Assembly (NCBI RefSeq): GCF_023517795.1 | Contig: NZ_CP082928.1 | Coordinates: forward strand, 1,550,001 to 1,614,000 | Source: Pseudomonas fulva | GTDB taxonomy: Bacteria > Pseudomonadota > Gammaproteobacteria > Pseudomonadales > Pseudomonadaceae | Reading direction: 5' to 3' | Length of the DNA stretch: 64,000 bases | Shown: piece after piece, positions 18,257 through 30,133 of the stretch | Layout: every line of letters begins with the position of its first letter | Numbering within the stretch: position 1 is the stretch's first letter | The notes under the pieces: model-generated | What the model was told of the DNA's origin: nothing | Database searches by the model: none | Seen by the model: only the letters and a program-made list of their open reading frames with translations | Translations under genes and position numbers: made by a program

Positions 18257-19320
18257 GCCCCGAGCAATTCTCCAGCGCCGTGCTGCGCTGGTACGACGTG
18301 CACGGCCGCAAGGACCTGCCCTGGCAGCAGAACATCACGCCCTACCGGGTATGGGTCTCGGAGATCATGCTGCAGCAGACCCAGGTCAGCACCGTGCTCG
18401 GCTACTTCGACCGTTTCATGACGGCGCTGCCGACCGTGCGCGACCTGGCCGAAGCGCCGGAAGACGAAGTGCTGCACCTGTGGACCGGCCTGGGCTACTA
18501 CACCCGCGCCCGCAACCTGCAGAAGACCGCACGGATCATCATGGCCGAGCACGGCGGCGAATTCCCGCGCAGCGTCGAAGCCCTCACCGAACTGCCCGGT
18601 ATCGGCCGTTCCACCGCCGGCGCCATCGCCAGCCTGAGCATGGGCCTGCGCGCGCCGATTCTCGACGGCAACGTCAAACGCGTACTGGCCCGTTTCGTGG
18701 CCCAGGAAGGCTATCCGGGCGAGCCCAAGGTGGCCAGGCAGCTGTGGGCGGTGGCCGAGCGTTTTCTGCCCGAGGAGCGCGTCAATCATTACACCCAGGC
18801 GATGATGGACCTGGGCGCCACGCTCTGTACGCGCAGCAAGCCCACCTGCCTGCTGTGTCCGGTGCAGAGCGGCTGCGAGGCACACCTGCTCGGCCTGGAG
18901 ATTCGCTATCCGGTCGCCAAGCCGCGCAAGGAACTGCCCCAGAAGCGCACCCTGATGCCGATGCTGGTCAGCCGCGACGGCGCCGTGCTGCTCTACCGGC
19001 GGCCTTCCAGCGGCCTCTGGGGCGGCCTGTGGAGCCTGCCGGAACTCGATGACCTCGAAGCACTGCAAACACTCGCCGACCAGCACCAACTGCGCCTCGG
19101 CGAACACCGCCAACTCGACGGTTTAACTCACACTTTCAGCCACTTCCAGCTAGCCATCGATCCCTGGCTGGTCGAGGCCGACGGCGTGCCCGGCTACGTG
19201 GCCGAGGCCGACTGGCTCTGGTATAACCTCGCCACCCCGCCGCGCCTGGGCCTCGCCGCCCCGGTCAAGAAGCTGCTCAAACGCGCGGCCGACGCACTGC
19301 ATACAGGAGAAATGGCATGA
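18253..19320 (+). CDS. mutY: A/G-specific adenine DNA glycosylase MutY
   Basis: 355 residues. It removes adenine mispaired with 8-oxoguanine. The catalytic Glu is in [10 protein letters not shown] near 36, the helix-hairpin-helix is [12 protein letters not shown] near 115, and the catalytic Asp is in [13 protein letters not shown] near 137. The [4Fe-4S] cluster has C-x6-C-x2-C-x5-C spacing in [17 protein letters not shown] near 191. The C-terminal NUDIX-like 8-oxoG recognition domain has [10 protein letters not shown] near 255 and [10 protein letters not shown] near 290. It overlaps asmA upstream and yggX downstream by four bases each, so the three are one operon. Confidence 0.97.
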   Translation: MSPEQFSSAVLRWYDVHGRKDLPWQQNITPYRVWVSEIMLQQTQVSTVLGYFDRFMTALPTVRDLAEAPEDEVLHLWTGLGYYTRARNLQKTARIIMAEHGGEFPRSVEALTELPGIGRSTAGAIASLSMGLRAPILDGNVKRVLARFVAQEGYPGEPKVARQLWAVAERFLPEERVNHYTQAMMDLGATLCTRSKPTCLLCPVQSGCEAHLLGLEIRYPVAKPRKELPQKRTLMPMLVSRDGAVLLYRRPSSGLWGGLWSLPELDDLEALQTLADQHQLRLGEHRQLDGLTHTFSHFQLAIDPWLVEADGVPGYVAEADWLWYNLATPPRLGLAAPVKKLLKRAADALHTGEMA

Positions 19321-19589
19321 CCCGTACCGTGATGTGCCGCAAGCACAAACAAGAACTCCCCGGTCTCGACCGCGCGCCCTACCCCGGCGCCAAGGGCGAG
19401 GACATCTTCCAGAACGTCTCCAAGCAGGCCTGGGACGAATGGCAGAAGCACCAGACCCTGCTGATCAACGAGCGTCGCCTGAACATGATGAACGCCGAAG
19501 ACCGCAAATTCCTGCAGGCCGAGATGGACAAGTTCCTCTCCGGCGAGGATTACGCCAAGGCCGACGGCTACGTGCCGCCCAGCGAATAA
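19317..19589 (+). CDS. yggX: Probable Fe(2+)-trafficking protein YggX
   Basis: 90 residues, standard YggX length. The N-terminus is [23 protein letters not shown] with the single conserved Cys at about residue 7, followed by [16 protein letters not shown] and INERRLNMM. YggX supports Fe-S cluster stability under oxidative stress. Placing it directly after the Fe-S enzyme MutY is common in gammaproteobacteria. It overlaps mutY by four bases and the operon ends before the tRNA-Phe promoter. Confidence 0.96.
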   Translation: MTRTVMCRKHKQELPGLDRAPYPGAKGEDIFQNVSKQAWDEWQKHQTLLINERRLNMMNAEDRKFLQAEMDKFLSGEDYAKADGYVPPSE

Positions 19590-19640
19590 GCGGCCTGAAA
19601 CGTAAGCGCCCGGAATATTTAAATATTTTCCAAAAAAAGT

Positions 19641-19669
19641 TTGACACCCCAAGGCTAAAACCGTTTAAT
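19641..19669 (+). promoter_or_regulatory. Sigma-70 promoter of tRNA-Phe
   Basis: TTGACA at 19641-19646 and TTTAAT at 19664-19669 are separated by 17 bases, 11 bases upstream of the tRNA. An AT-rich perfect palindrome (AATATTTAAATATT, 19614-19627) lies just upstream and may act as an UP-like element. Confidence 0.88.
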
Positions 19670-19679
19670 ACGCGCCGTT

Positions 19680-19755
19680 GCCCAGGTAGCTCAGTCGGTA
19701 GAGCAGGGGATTGAAAATCCCCGTGTCGGCGGTTCGATTCCGTCCCTGGGCACCA
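19680..19755 (+). tRNA. tRNA-Phe (GAA)
   Basis: 76 nt including an encoded CCA end. The acceptor stem gcccagg pairs with cctgggc. The anticodon loop is ttgaaaa, giving anticodon GAA. The D-loop tagctcagtcggtagagc and T-arm ggttcgattcc are canonical. Confidence 0.98.
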
Positions 19756-19796
19756 CCTTCTACTCAGGTGGTGCATGCACCATCCGAGAATTAGAG

Positions 19797-19818
19797 AACC
19801 GGCCTAGCGCCGGTTTTT
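19797..19818 (+). terminator. Rho-independent terminator after tRNA-Phe
   Basis: Stem aaccggc/gccggtt with a five-base loop, followed by a T-tract (gttttttatt). Confidence 0.88.
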
Positions 19819-19871
19819 TATTGTCTGGAATTTATTCCCCTCCCCTGGCACCCACCCTTGGAGCCGCACCC

Positions 19872-20192
19872 ATGAGCATCCGCCTGATCGGGTCGCTGCT
19901 GCTCCTGCTGATGCTGCCGGCACCGGGCGATGCCGCCAACACGCCCTGCTCGGGCAGCAAGGGCGGTATCGCCCGCTGCGATGGCCCGCTGTTTCTCTGT
20001 AACGATGGCTCGATCAGCGGCAGCCAGCGAGACTGCAGCGCCGGGTACCGCGGCGCAGGCAGCCCGGCACCGCGAGCCACCGGCGACATCGCCAGCGACT
20101 GTCCCTGTGGCAGTGGCACGCTCTGTACCGGCCCGCGAGGCGGCCAGTACTGCATGACCGGCAGCGGCACCAAGAGCTACAGGCGTAAATAA
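19872..20192 (+). CDS. Small secreted cysteine-rich hypothetical protein
   Basis: 106 residues from ATG 19872. A clear signal peptide (MSIRLIGSLLLLLMLP, cleavage near PGDA-AN) is followed by a Gly/Ser-rich mature region with eight cysteines (in PCSGS, ARCDG, LCNDG, RDCSA, SDCPCG, TLCTG and QYCMT). The even number suggests four disulfides in the periplasm or outside the cell. The N-terminal leader marks the start better than the in-frame start 51 bases upstream. I do not recognise a family. Confidence 0.7.
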   Translation: MSIRLIGSLLLLLMLPAPGDAANTPCSGSKGGIARCDGPLFLCNDGSISGSQRDCSAGYRGAGSPAPRATGDIASDCPCGSGTLCTGPRGGQYCMTGSGTKSYRRK

Positions 20193-20298
20193 CAGGCCAG
20201 GGCCGCCTGGCGGATACGCTGAACGCTCCCCCTCCCCCGTGCTCCACATGGCATTGCCCACACGGATAACCGCGGGCCTCACGCAGCCGGAGCCAGCC

Positions 20299-20484
20299 AT
20301 GCACGTCGATATCGCCCTGAATGCCGCCAACGATCCGCAGCAGCCGCCTGCCGAGCCCCACGAGACGCCGATCAATGATCCGGGCAACGAGGACCCCGGC
20401 TCCATCGTCGACGACCCGGACAGCCCGTTCAGCCCACAGCGGCCAATCGAAGAACCGGGAAAACCTGCGCCGGAGAAGCGCTGA
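20299..20484 (+). CDS. Small acidic proline-rich hypothetical protein
   Basis: 61 residues from ATG 20299, with GGAG six bases upstream (20289-20292). The composition is dominated by Pro, Asp, Glu and Asn (NDPGNEDPGSIVDDPDSP), with no hydrophobic core, so it is probably intrinsically disordered. Short Pro/Asp-rich proteins of this kind are common in pseudomonads and uncharacterised. An extension to 20239 is possible but has no better start signal. Confidence 0.55.
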   Translation: MHVDIALNAANDPQQPPAEPHETPINDPGNEDPGSIVDDPDSPFSPQRPIEEPGKPAPEKR

Positions 20485-20492
20485 ATTGGCGA

Positions 20493-20943
20493 GTTCGCGG
20501 GCATGGCCCGCTCCCACTGCCCCGTAGCCAGGGTTGAGCGGAGCGATACCCGGGTTCGCATTGCGTATGGGGGGCGCTCGTGTGGTCGTTGGGCTGCTTG
20601 AGGGATTACGGCGCTTGAAGCTGTGCGCCGGCCGCCAGGCCAGATAGCGTCTTTACCCATCTACGTGCTGAACGAGCCAATTCGCGGGCATGGACTAGGT
20701 GTCCCCGCCCGCTCCCACAGAATGTCTGCGATGCCAATAGCTGTTTCAGGTTGTGGTCGTGTCGCCCGGGGGGGGGGGAGCGCAGGAATGGCTGGGGTTT
20801 GCATTCCATGGGCCAAGGTAAGGGTGTTCGCTGGGTGCTGGGAAGATATGCGCCGGACGTCAGAGTGGGGTAGCGCCTTCACCCACCCTACAGCCTATCC
20901 GTCCAGCCCGAGCCCCCTGTGGGAGCGGGCCATGCCCGCGAAA
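20493..20943. repeat. Cluster of REP elements in a 530-bp gene-free region
   Basis: REP copies lie at 20493-20517 (gttcgcgggcatggcccgct), at 20681-20718 (same arms split by an 11-base insertion, actaggtgtcc) and at 20920-20943 (tgggagcgggccatgcccgc, opposite orientation). A run of 11 G lies at 20768-20778, and a relative of the 1418-1490 repeat lies at about 20531. No gene is visible from 20485 to 21014. Confidence 0.8.
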
Positions 20944-21014
20944 TTCTTGGGTTTGACTCGACGTCCCGGCCCGCCCCTCATCGGGTAAGCGAGACCGGCT
21001 GCATCCCCCTCTCC

Positions 21015-21389
21015 TCAATCGAGCAGATGGGCGATCTGCGTGCTCAGGGTTTCCAGCGTGAAGGGCTTGCTCAGCAACGGCGCACAGTCCAGCAGGGCGC
21101 TGCCGGTCTCGCGCACTTCGGCGGGGTGGCCGCTGATGAAGATCACCTTGAGGTCCGGGCGCAATAGCAAGGCCGGCTCGGCGATGCGCACGCCGGAAAC
21201 GCCGCCGGGCAGGCGGAAGTCGGTGATCAACAGGTCCAGGTGCGGCTTGGTGGCGAGGATGGCGAAGGCATCGGTGGCGCAGTCGGCCTGCAGCACGTGG
21301 TAGCCCTCGCCCTGCAGGTATTCGGCCAGCAGCATGAGCAGCAGCGGATCGTCCTCGACGATCAGTACGGTTCGTGTCACATCGTTCAT
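21015..21389 (-). CDS. Single-domain response regulator (CheY-like receiver)
   Basis: 124 residues, receiver domain only. The acidic pair is in VLIVEDDPLLL (about 12-13), the phosphoacceptor Asp is in LLITDFRLPGG near 55, the Thr/Ser switch position is in VIFISGHPAE near 86, and the conserved Lys is in PLLSKPFTLE near 107. The true start is ATG 21389; a long upstream extension runs through the kinase gene in another frame. It is the last gene of the minus-strand module and probably takes phosphate from one of its kinases. It has no DNA-binding or enzymatic output domain. Confidence 0.9.
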   Translation of the reverse strand: MNDVTRTVLIVEDDPLLLMLLAEYLQGEGYHVLQADCATDAFAILATKPHLDLLITDFRLPGGVSGVRIAEPALLLRPDLKVIFISGHPAEVRETGSALLDCAPLLSKPFTLETLSTQIAHLLD

Positions 21390-21445
21390 TGCCCTGCTCC
21401 TGCCTATTTCCGCTCCTTCGCTTCGACCCTTGCGGCGTGGTGAGT

Positions 21446-22648
21446 TCAACCTATCTCTGCGCGCTTGCCGCGGGGCAGCCAGACGCTGAACAGCGAGCCC
21501 TGCCCCAGGCTGCTCTGCACCTCGATACGCCCGCCATGGGCCTTGACGATCTGGTCGGAGATGAACAGCCCCAAACCCAGGCCGGCCACCGACTCGCTGC
21601 CCACCGCCCGTTCGAACTGCTGGAAGATGCGGTGCTGGTTTTCCAGGGAAATGCCGATGCCATGGTCGCGCACCTCGACGCGTACACCGCCCTCGTCGGA
21701 GCGGGCACGCACTTCGATGGGGCGCCCGGCGCCATAGCGCAGGGCGTTGCTGAGCAGGTTGCTGATCACCTGCTCGATGCGGAACTGGTCCCAACTGCCG
21801 TGCAGCACCTCGTTGCTGTCCAGCTGCAGATCGCAGCCGGCCACGGCCATCTGCTGGGCGAAGTTCTCGGCGACGTTGCGCACCGTCTGCGCCAGGTCGA
21901 ACTCCACCGGGCGGATCGACAACTTGCCGGTGCGGATGCGCGAGACGTCGAGCATGTCCTCGATCAGGCGGATCAGGCTGTGGATCTGCCGTTCGTCGCG
22001 GTCGAACATGGCGCCGAGCTTGTCTTCGCTGAACGCGGTGAGATTGCCCTTGGCCAGGTGCATCTTGCGCAGCTGGGTGTCGAGGATCAGCCCGTTGAGC
22101 GGCGTGCGCAGCTCGTGGGAGACGATGGACATGAAGTCGTCGCGCATGCGCACCGCATGCTGCAGCTCGCCCTGGGTCGAACGCAGCTCGGCGAGCAGCG
22201 CGTCCTGTTCCTGGCGCGCGCGCTCCAGGGCTTCGAGCTGCTGGGCCATGACCTTGCGCTGGCGATACAGGTCGACGAACACCGCCACCTTGCTCTGCAC
22301 CGCCTGGATATCCAGCGGCTTGTAGAGAAAGTCCACGGCGCCGCTCTCGTAGCCCTTGAACGCATAGTTCATCTCACGGCCGGCGGCGCTGACGAAGACG
22401 ATGGGGATGTGCTTGGTCTTCTCCGTGCCACGCATCAGCTCGGCCAGCTCGAAGCCGTTCATGCCGGGCATCTGCACGTCGAGAATGGCCAGGGCGAACT
22501 CGTGCTCGAGCAGCAGCACCAGCGCGTCATCGGCGCACTGCGCCTTGAACACCTCGCGATCATCGCGGCGGATCAATGCCTCCAGCGCCAGCAGGTTCTC
22601 CGGCAGGTCATCGACGATCAACAGTTTGCATCCGGTGCTACTCAACAT
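21446..22648 (-). CDS. Receiver-histidine kinase fusion (REC-HisKA-HATPase)
   Basis: 400 residues, soluble. An N-terminal receiver (7-125) has the acidic pair in LLIVDDLPEN, the Asp in LAILDVQMPGMNG near 57 and the Lys in FLYKPLD near 108. A coiled-coil linker (about 130-165) leads to HisKA with the phospho-His in SIVSHELRTPLNG near 176, then HATPase boxes N (ISNLLSNALRYG), G1 (RDHGIGI) and G2 (GLGLGLFISD). A receiver at the N-terminus usually makes such kinases respond to another kinase. It overlaps cheB by seven bases and lies upstream of the lone receiver. Confidence 0.93.
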   Translation of the reverse strand: MLSSTGCKLLIVDDLPENLLALEALIRRDDREVFKAQCADDALVLLLEHEFALAILDVQMPGMNGFELAELMRGTEKTKHIPIVFVSAAGREMNYAFKGYESGAVDFLYKPLDIQAVQSKVAVFVDLYRQRKVMAQQLEALERARQEQDALLAELRSTQGELQHAVRMRDDFMSIVSHELRTPLNGLILDTQLRKMHLAKGNLTAFSEDKLGAMFDRDERQIHSLIRLIEDMLDVSRIRTGKLSIRPVEFDLAQTVRNVAENFAQQMAVAGCDLQLDSNEVLHGSWDQFRIEQVISNLLSNALRYGAGRPIEVRARSDEGGVRVEVRDHGIGISLENQHRIFQQFERAVGSESVAGLGLGLFISDQIVKAHGGRIEVQSSLGQGSLFSVWLPRGKRAEIG

Positions 22649-23229
22649 GGGCGTGAGTCCAGTTCGGCTAGCAATGCGAGAATGCCCCGCAAAGAAAGAA
22701 GGTAATCGGGGTGGTGCAGCGCCAGGGCCGCTTCGGGCATGGTCGCAACCTTTGCCTCCTGCGGATCCTGTACCACGGTCACTCCGCCCCGCTGTTTTAT
22801 TGTGTACAAGCCGGCGGCGCCATCCTGGTTGGCGCCGGTCAGCAAGATGCCCATCAACCGGCTGCCGTAGACGTCGGCCGCCGACTCGAACAGGTAGTCG
22901 ATCGAGGGCCGGGAAAAATGCAGCGGCTCCTCACGACTATAGGAAAAGCTGCGATCGGCCTCGATGCACAGGTGATAGCCAGGCGCCGCGAAGTACAGCG
23001 TGCCCGCCTGCAACGCCTCCTTGTCCTGGGCTTCCTTGACCCGCAGGGCCAGGCGCCGGGCGAACAGGTCCGGCAACAGACTCTCGCGACCGTCGGGCAG
23101 ATGCAGCACCACCACCAGCGGTAAACCGTAGTCGGCCGGCAAGCCGGCGAACAGGCTCAGCAAGGCTTCCACGCCACCGGCCGAGGCGCCGACCACCACC
23201 GCCTCGAGCTTGCGAAGGGGGACGCTCAT
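22642..23229 (-). CDS. cheB: CheB-type protein-glutamate methylesterase without receiver domain
   Basis: 195 residues, the CheB catalytic domain alone. The Ser nucleophile is in VVVGASAGGVEAL near 16, the His in VVLHLPDGRESLLPDLFARR near 42, and the Asp-containing loop is GILLTGANQDGAAGL near 135. CheB removes methyl groups from receptor glutamates. The missing N-terminal receiver means it is not regulated by its own phosphorylation. It overlaps cheR by four bases and the receiver-kinase by seven, so translation is coupled. Chemoreceptors, CheA and CheW are absent from the cluster, so the target may be a receptor elsewhere or the sensory coiled coils of the neighbouring kinases. Confidence 0.92.
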   Translation of the reverse strand: MSVPLRKLEAVVVGASAGGVEALLSLFAGLPADYGLPLVVVLHLPDGRESLLPDLFARRLALRVKEAQDKEALQAGTLYFAAPGYHLCIEADRSFSYSREEPLHFSRPSIDYLFESAADVYGSRLMGILLTGANQDGAAGLYTIKQRGGVTVVQDPQEAKVATMPEAALALHHPDYLLSLRGILALLAELDSRPC

Positions 23230-24044
23230 AACTTGCGAAACACCCGTTCCTGCCGGTTCAGCGCCTCGAAACGCCCGGCGTAGGCCGAGAAATCGAGGCT
23301 TTCCTTGCTGCCCAGCCCCAGGAAGGCGCGGTGGCCGAGGGACTCGTGGAACAACCCGAGGGCGCGGTCCTGCAGGGTCTTGTTGAAGTAGATCAGCACA
23401 TTGCGACAGGAGATGAACTGGGTTTCCGAGAACACGCTGTCGGTGGCCAGGCTGTGATCGGCGAAGGTCACGTTGGCGCACAGGAAGCGCTCGAACAGCG
23501 CGCCGTCGTAGGCGGCCGTGTAGTAGTCGGAGAGCGAGCTCTTGCCGCCGGCGCGCTGATAGTTCTCGCTGTACAGGCGCATGTTGTCGATGGGAAAGAT
23601 GCCGCGCTTGGCCTTGTCCAGCGAGTGCGGGTTGATATCGGTGGCATAGATGATCGAGCGCTCCAGCAGGCCCTCCTCGTGCAGCAGGATGGCCAGCGAA
23701 TACACCTCTTCACCGGTGCTGCAGCCGGCCACCCAGAGCTTGAGCGACGGGTAGGTGCGCAGGAACGGCACCACCTCCTGGCGCAGCGCCAGGAAGTAGC
23801 TCGGGTCACGGAACATCTCGCTGACCGGGATGGTGAGAAACTGCAGCAGCTGCATGAACGCCGCCGGGTCGTGGATGATCCGCGCCTGCAGCTCGGAGAT
23901 GCTCGCGCAGTCGAACTGGCCCATGGCGTGCACGATCCGGCGCTTCAGCGAAGAGCCGGAGTAGTCGCGAAAATCGTAGCTGTACTGCAGGTAGATCGCC
24001 TCGATCAGCAGCCGCAGCTCGATATCCTGGGTACGGTCGGACAT
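23226..24044 (-). CDS. cheR: CheR-type protein-glutamate O-methyltransferase
   Basis: 272 residues. The N-terminal helical domain (about 1-75) contains DYSGSSLKRRIVHAM, and the SAM-binding domain has motif LKLWVAGCSTGEEVYSLAI near 103, ATDINPHSLDKA near 135 and FISCRNVLIYFNK near 213. The enzyme methylates glutamates on receptor-like coiled coils. It begins one base after the stop of the 24046-27516 hybrid kinase gene and overlaps cheB by four bases. Confidence 0.94.
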   Translation of the reverse strand: MSDRTQDIELRLLIEAIYLQYSYDFRDYSGSSLKRRIVHAMGQFDCASISELQARIIHDPAAFMQLLQFLTIPVSEMFRDPSYFLALRQEVVPFLRTYPSLKLWVAGCSTGEEVYSLAILLHEEGLLERSIIYATDINPHSLDKAKRGIFPIDNMRLYSENYQRAGGKSSLSDYYTAAYDGALFERFLCANVTFADHSLATDSVFSETQFISCRNVLIYFNKTLQDRALGLFHESLGHRAFLGLGSKESLDFSAYAGRFEALNRQERVFRKL

Positions 24045-24045
24045 G

Positions 24046-27516
<3,471 letters not shown>

Positions 27517-27875
27517 CGCGGATCCCTGGCTGTGTTGGGGCAGATGGATATAGGTATGGTTATTCTGGCGAACGGCGGATGGTAATGCGCTGTCTGGCAT
27601 TAATCCAACGCTCGGCACTCAGTCGTCCGCGCGCTTGGATCGCGGCAGGTTGCCCAGGGTTCGAGTTATTTTTTCAGCGTGGCGCCTGGCTCCTGTCGCC
27701 ATCATTGGATACGTATTTTCAGCCGGGCGGCACGCTTGCGATGCAGCCCGCGCACTCTATTCGTGCCATGCTAGACGGCCTGCCGTTAACACGGCCCGGA
27801 AACGCTCTCCGCCGGCCGGCCAACCGCCTGCCGAGACGATCTGCCGTTTCACCATCCTTTATCGAGGTAACGCCG
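27517..27875. other. Intergenic region between the divergent hybrid kinase and receiver genes
   Basis: 359 bp with no supported gene. A plus-strand frame is open from 27579 into the receiver gene, but its N-terminal translation is Arg-rich and lacks family features. I think it is untranslated leader and promoter. No clear boxes were found. Confidence 0.45.
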
Positions 27876-28271
27876 TTGTCAGACCTAGCTCCAGGCGCAT
27901 CGACCGCCGGCCAGCGCATTCTTCTCGTGGAAGACTCCGACGTGGTGCGCATGCTTACCGTGGAAGTGCTCGAAGAGCTCGACTACCGGGTGATCGAAGC
28001 GGGCGAAGCGCAGCAGGCGCTGCAGATCCTGCGTAGCGACGAAACCATCGACCTGCTGATGACCGACATCGGTCTGCCGGGCATGAGCGGCCAGGAGCTG
28101 GCCGTTGCCGCGCGCCAGCTGCGCCCCGACCTCAAGGTGCTGTACGCCAGCGGTTATGCCGAAAGCGTCGAGATCGACAAGAGCGAGCCGGCCAGCCGCA
28201 CCGCGATCATCGGCAAGCCGTTTTCACTCGATGCCCTGCGCGACAAGGTGCAGAGCATGCTCGGCAACTGA
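27876..28271 (+). CDS. Single-domain response regulator (receiver only)
   Basis: About 131 residues from a TTG at 27876 with GAGG eight bases upstream; an earlier start in the same frame cannot be excluded. The receiver has RILLVEDSDVVRML (acidic pair), LLMTDIGLPGMSG (phosphoacceptor Asp), VLYASGYAE (switch position) and IIGKPFSLDAL (Lys). It is divergent from the three-receiver hybrid kinase and resembles the other lone receiver at 21015-21389 in architecture, so the module may have two diffusible phosphate carriers. Confidence 0.82.
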   Translation: MSDLAPGASTAGQRILLVEDSDVVRMLTVEVLEELDYRVIEAGEAQQALQILRSDETIDLLMTDIGLPGMSGQELAVAARQLRPDLKVLYASGYAESVEIDKSEPASRTAIIGKPFSLDALRDKVQSMLGN

Positions 28272-28543
28272 CGCGCGAGCCCCGGATCGGCCAAACGGCC
28301 GACTGGCACTGGAATTGCGAAGCGGATATGAGTAGGGTGCGCGTCTTTTTCACCCTGCAGCCTGCTTGCCCGCGTTTTTTTGCGGCGTGGCGACAACGGA
28401 CTGCGATGATGCGACACCCCTGCGACCGTGACGGCAACGGGCCAGCAGCGACCTTGGCGCCCCCTGGTGCCTATGCTAGGTTTGCTGCCCACAGCCCTGC
28501 CGAACCCGGATCCCATCCGCACAAGAATTAAGAGGACTGCTCG

Positions 28544-29317
28544 ATGGCCGAGGCCCCGCCCGCGCTGGAAATCCGCAATCTGCACAAACGCTATGGCGAC
28601 CTCGAAGTGCTCAAGGGCATTTCCCTCACGGCACGCGACGGTGACGTGATCTCCATTCTCGGCTCGTCCGGCTCGGGCAAGTCGACCTTCCTGCGCTGCG
28701 TCAACCTGCTGGAAAATCCCCATCAGGGCCAGATCATCGTGGCCGGTGAAGAACTCAAGCTCAAGGCGCAGAAGAACGGCGAACTGATAGCGGCCGACAA
28801 CCGCCAGATCAATCGCCTGCGCAGCGAAATCGGCTTCGTGTTCCAGAACTTCAACCTCTGGCCGCACATGACCGTGCTCGACAACATCACCGAGGCGCCG
28901 CGCCGCGTGCTCGGCAAGAGCAAGGCCGAAGCCCGCGAGATCGCCGAGGCGTTGCTCGCCAAGGTCGGTATCGCCGACAAACGCCACGCCTACCCGAACC
29001 AGCTCTCCGGTGGCCAGCAGCAACGCGCCGCCATCGCCCGCACCCTGGCGATGCAGCCCAAGGTGATCCTGTTCGACGAACCGACTTCGGCCCTCGACCC
29101 GGAAATGGTACAAGAAGTGCTTACTGTGATCCGCGCGCTCGCTGACGAAGGCCGCACCATGCTGCTGGTGACCCACGAAATGAGCTTCGCTCGCCAGGTC
29201 TCCAGCCAGGTGGTGTTCCTGCATCAGGGTGTGGTGGAGGAACAGGGGACGCCCGACCAGGTGTTCGACAACCCGACGTCGGCGCGCTGCAAACAATTCA
29301 TGTCCAGCAATCGTTAA
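28544..29317 (+). CDS. Polar amino-acid ABC transporter ATP-binding protein (HisP/GlnQ type)
   Basis: 257 residues. Walker A is GSSGSGKSTFLRC near 43, the Q-loop is FVFQNFNLWPHM near 98, the ABC signature is LSGGQQQRAAIAR near 158, Walker B is VILFDEPTSALDPE near 178 and the H-loop is LLVTHEMSF near 212. The insertion after Walker A (LKLKAQKNGELIAADNRQ) is typical of the HisP subgroup. The first gene of ATPase, binding protein, permease, permease; start ATG 28544 follows AGAGGA. This order matches PA5152-PA5155 as I remember it. Confidence 0.95.
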   Translation: MAEAPPALEIRNLHKRYGDLEVLKGISLTARDGDVISILGSSGSGKSTFLRCVNLLENPHQGQIIVAGEELKLKAQKNGELIAADNRQINRLRSEIGFVFQNFNLWPHMTVLDNITEAPRRVLGKSKAEAREIAEALLAKVGIADKRHAYPNQLSGGQQQRAAIARTLAMQPKVILFDEPTSALDPEMVQEVLTVIRALADEGRTMLLVTHEMSFARQVSSQVVFLHQGVVEEQGTPDQVFDNPTSARCKQFMSSNR

Positions 29318-29334
29318 ACACGGAGCAATCACGC

Positions 29335-30087
29335 ATGCATAGCTATAAGAAGATTCTGCTGGCAGCTGCCGCCACCCTGGCTTTCGGCACCAGTGCCGTC
29401 GCTGCTGACAAACTGAAGATCGGCACCGAAGGCGCCTACCCGCCCTTCAACCTCATCGACGCCAGCGGCCAGGTCGGCGGCTTCGACGTGGAAATCGGCC
29501 AGGCCCTGTGCGCCAAGATGAAAGCCGAATGCGAAGTGGTCACCTCCGACTGGGACGGCATCATCCCGGCCCTGAACGCCAAGAAGTTCGACTTCCTGAT
29601 CGCCTCCATGTCGATCACCGAAGAGCGCCAGCAGGCGGTGGACTTCACCAATCCGTACTACACCAACAAGCTGCAGTTCATCGCCCCGAAAAGCGCTGAC
29701 TTCAAGACCGACAAGGACAGCCTCAAGGGCAAGGTCATCGGTGCCCAGCGCGCGACCATCGCCGGCACCTGGCTGGAAGACAACATGGGCGGCGTGGTTG
29801 ACGTGAAACTCTACGACACCCAGGAAAACGCCTACCTGGACCTGGCCTCCGGCCGCGTCGACGGCGTGCTGGCCGATACCTTCGTGAACTGGGAATGGCT
29901 CAAGAGCGACGCCGGCAAGGACTTCGAATTCAAGGGCGACCCGGTATTCGACAACGACAAGATCGGCATCGCCGTGCGCAAGGGCGACGCCCTGCGCGAG
30001 CGCCTGAACAAGGCCCTCGAGGAAATCGTGGCCGACGGCACCTACAAGAAGATCAACGACAAGTACTTCCCCTTCAGCATCTACTAA
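29335..30087 (+). CDS. Periplasmic polar amino-acid binding protein (HisJ/ArtJ-like)
   Basis: 250 residues with a signal peptide (about 1-22, cleaved near AVAAD) and an SBP_bac_3 fold: KIGTEGAYPPFNLIDASGQVGGFDVEIG near 27, VTSDWDGIIPALNAKKFDFLIASM with the ligand-contact segment SMSITEERQQAVDFT near 90, and DGVLADTFVNWEWL near 172. It binds a polar or basic amino acid such as Arg, His or ornithine; the exact ligand is not determined by sequence. It lies 17 bases after the ATPase gene. Confidence 0.94.
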   Translation: MHSYKKILLAAAATLAFGTSAVAADKLKIGTEGAYPPFNLIDASGQVGGFDVEIGQALCAKMKAECEVVTSDWDGIIPALNAKKFDFLIASMSITEERQQAVDFTNPYYTNKLQFIAPKSADFKTDKDSLKGKVIGAQRATIAGTWLEDNMGGVVDVKLYDTQENAYLDLASGRVDGVLADTFVNWEWLKSDAGKDFEFKGDPVFDNDKIGIAVRKGDALRERLNKALEEIVADGTYKKINDKYFPFSIY

Positions 30088-30133
30088 GCAGCTTGCCCGC
30101 GTCGCCCCTGGCGGCGCGGGCGCTTGAGTCTCC

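Noticed and set aside
20768..20778. Phase-variable gene controlled by an 11-base G tract
   Set aside because: The tract lies in a gene-free REP region, not inside or just upstream of a supported coding sequence.
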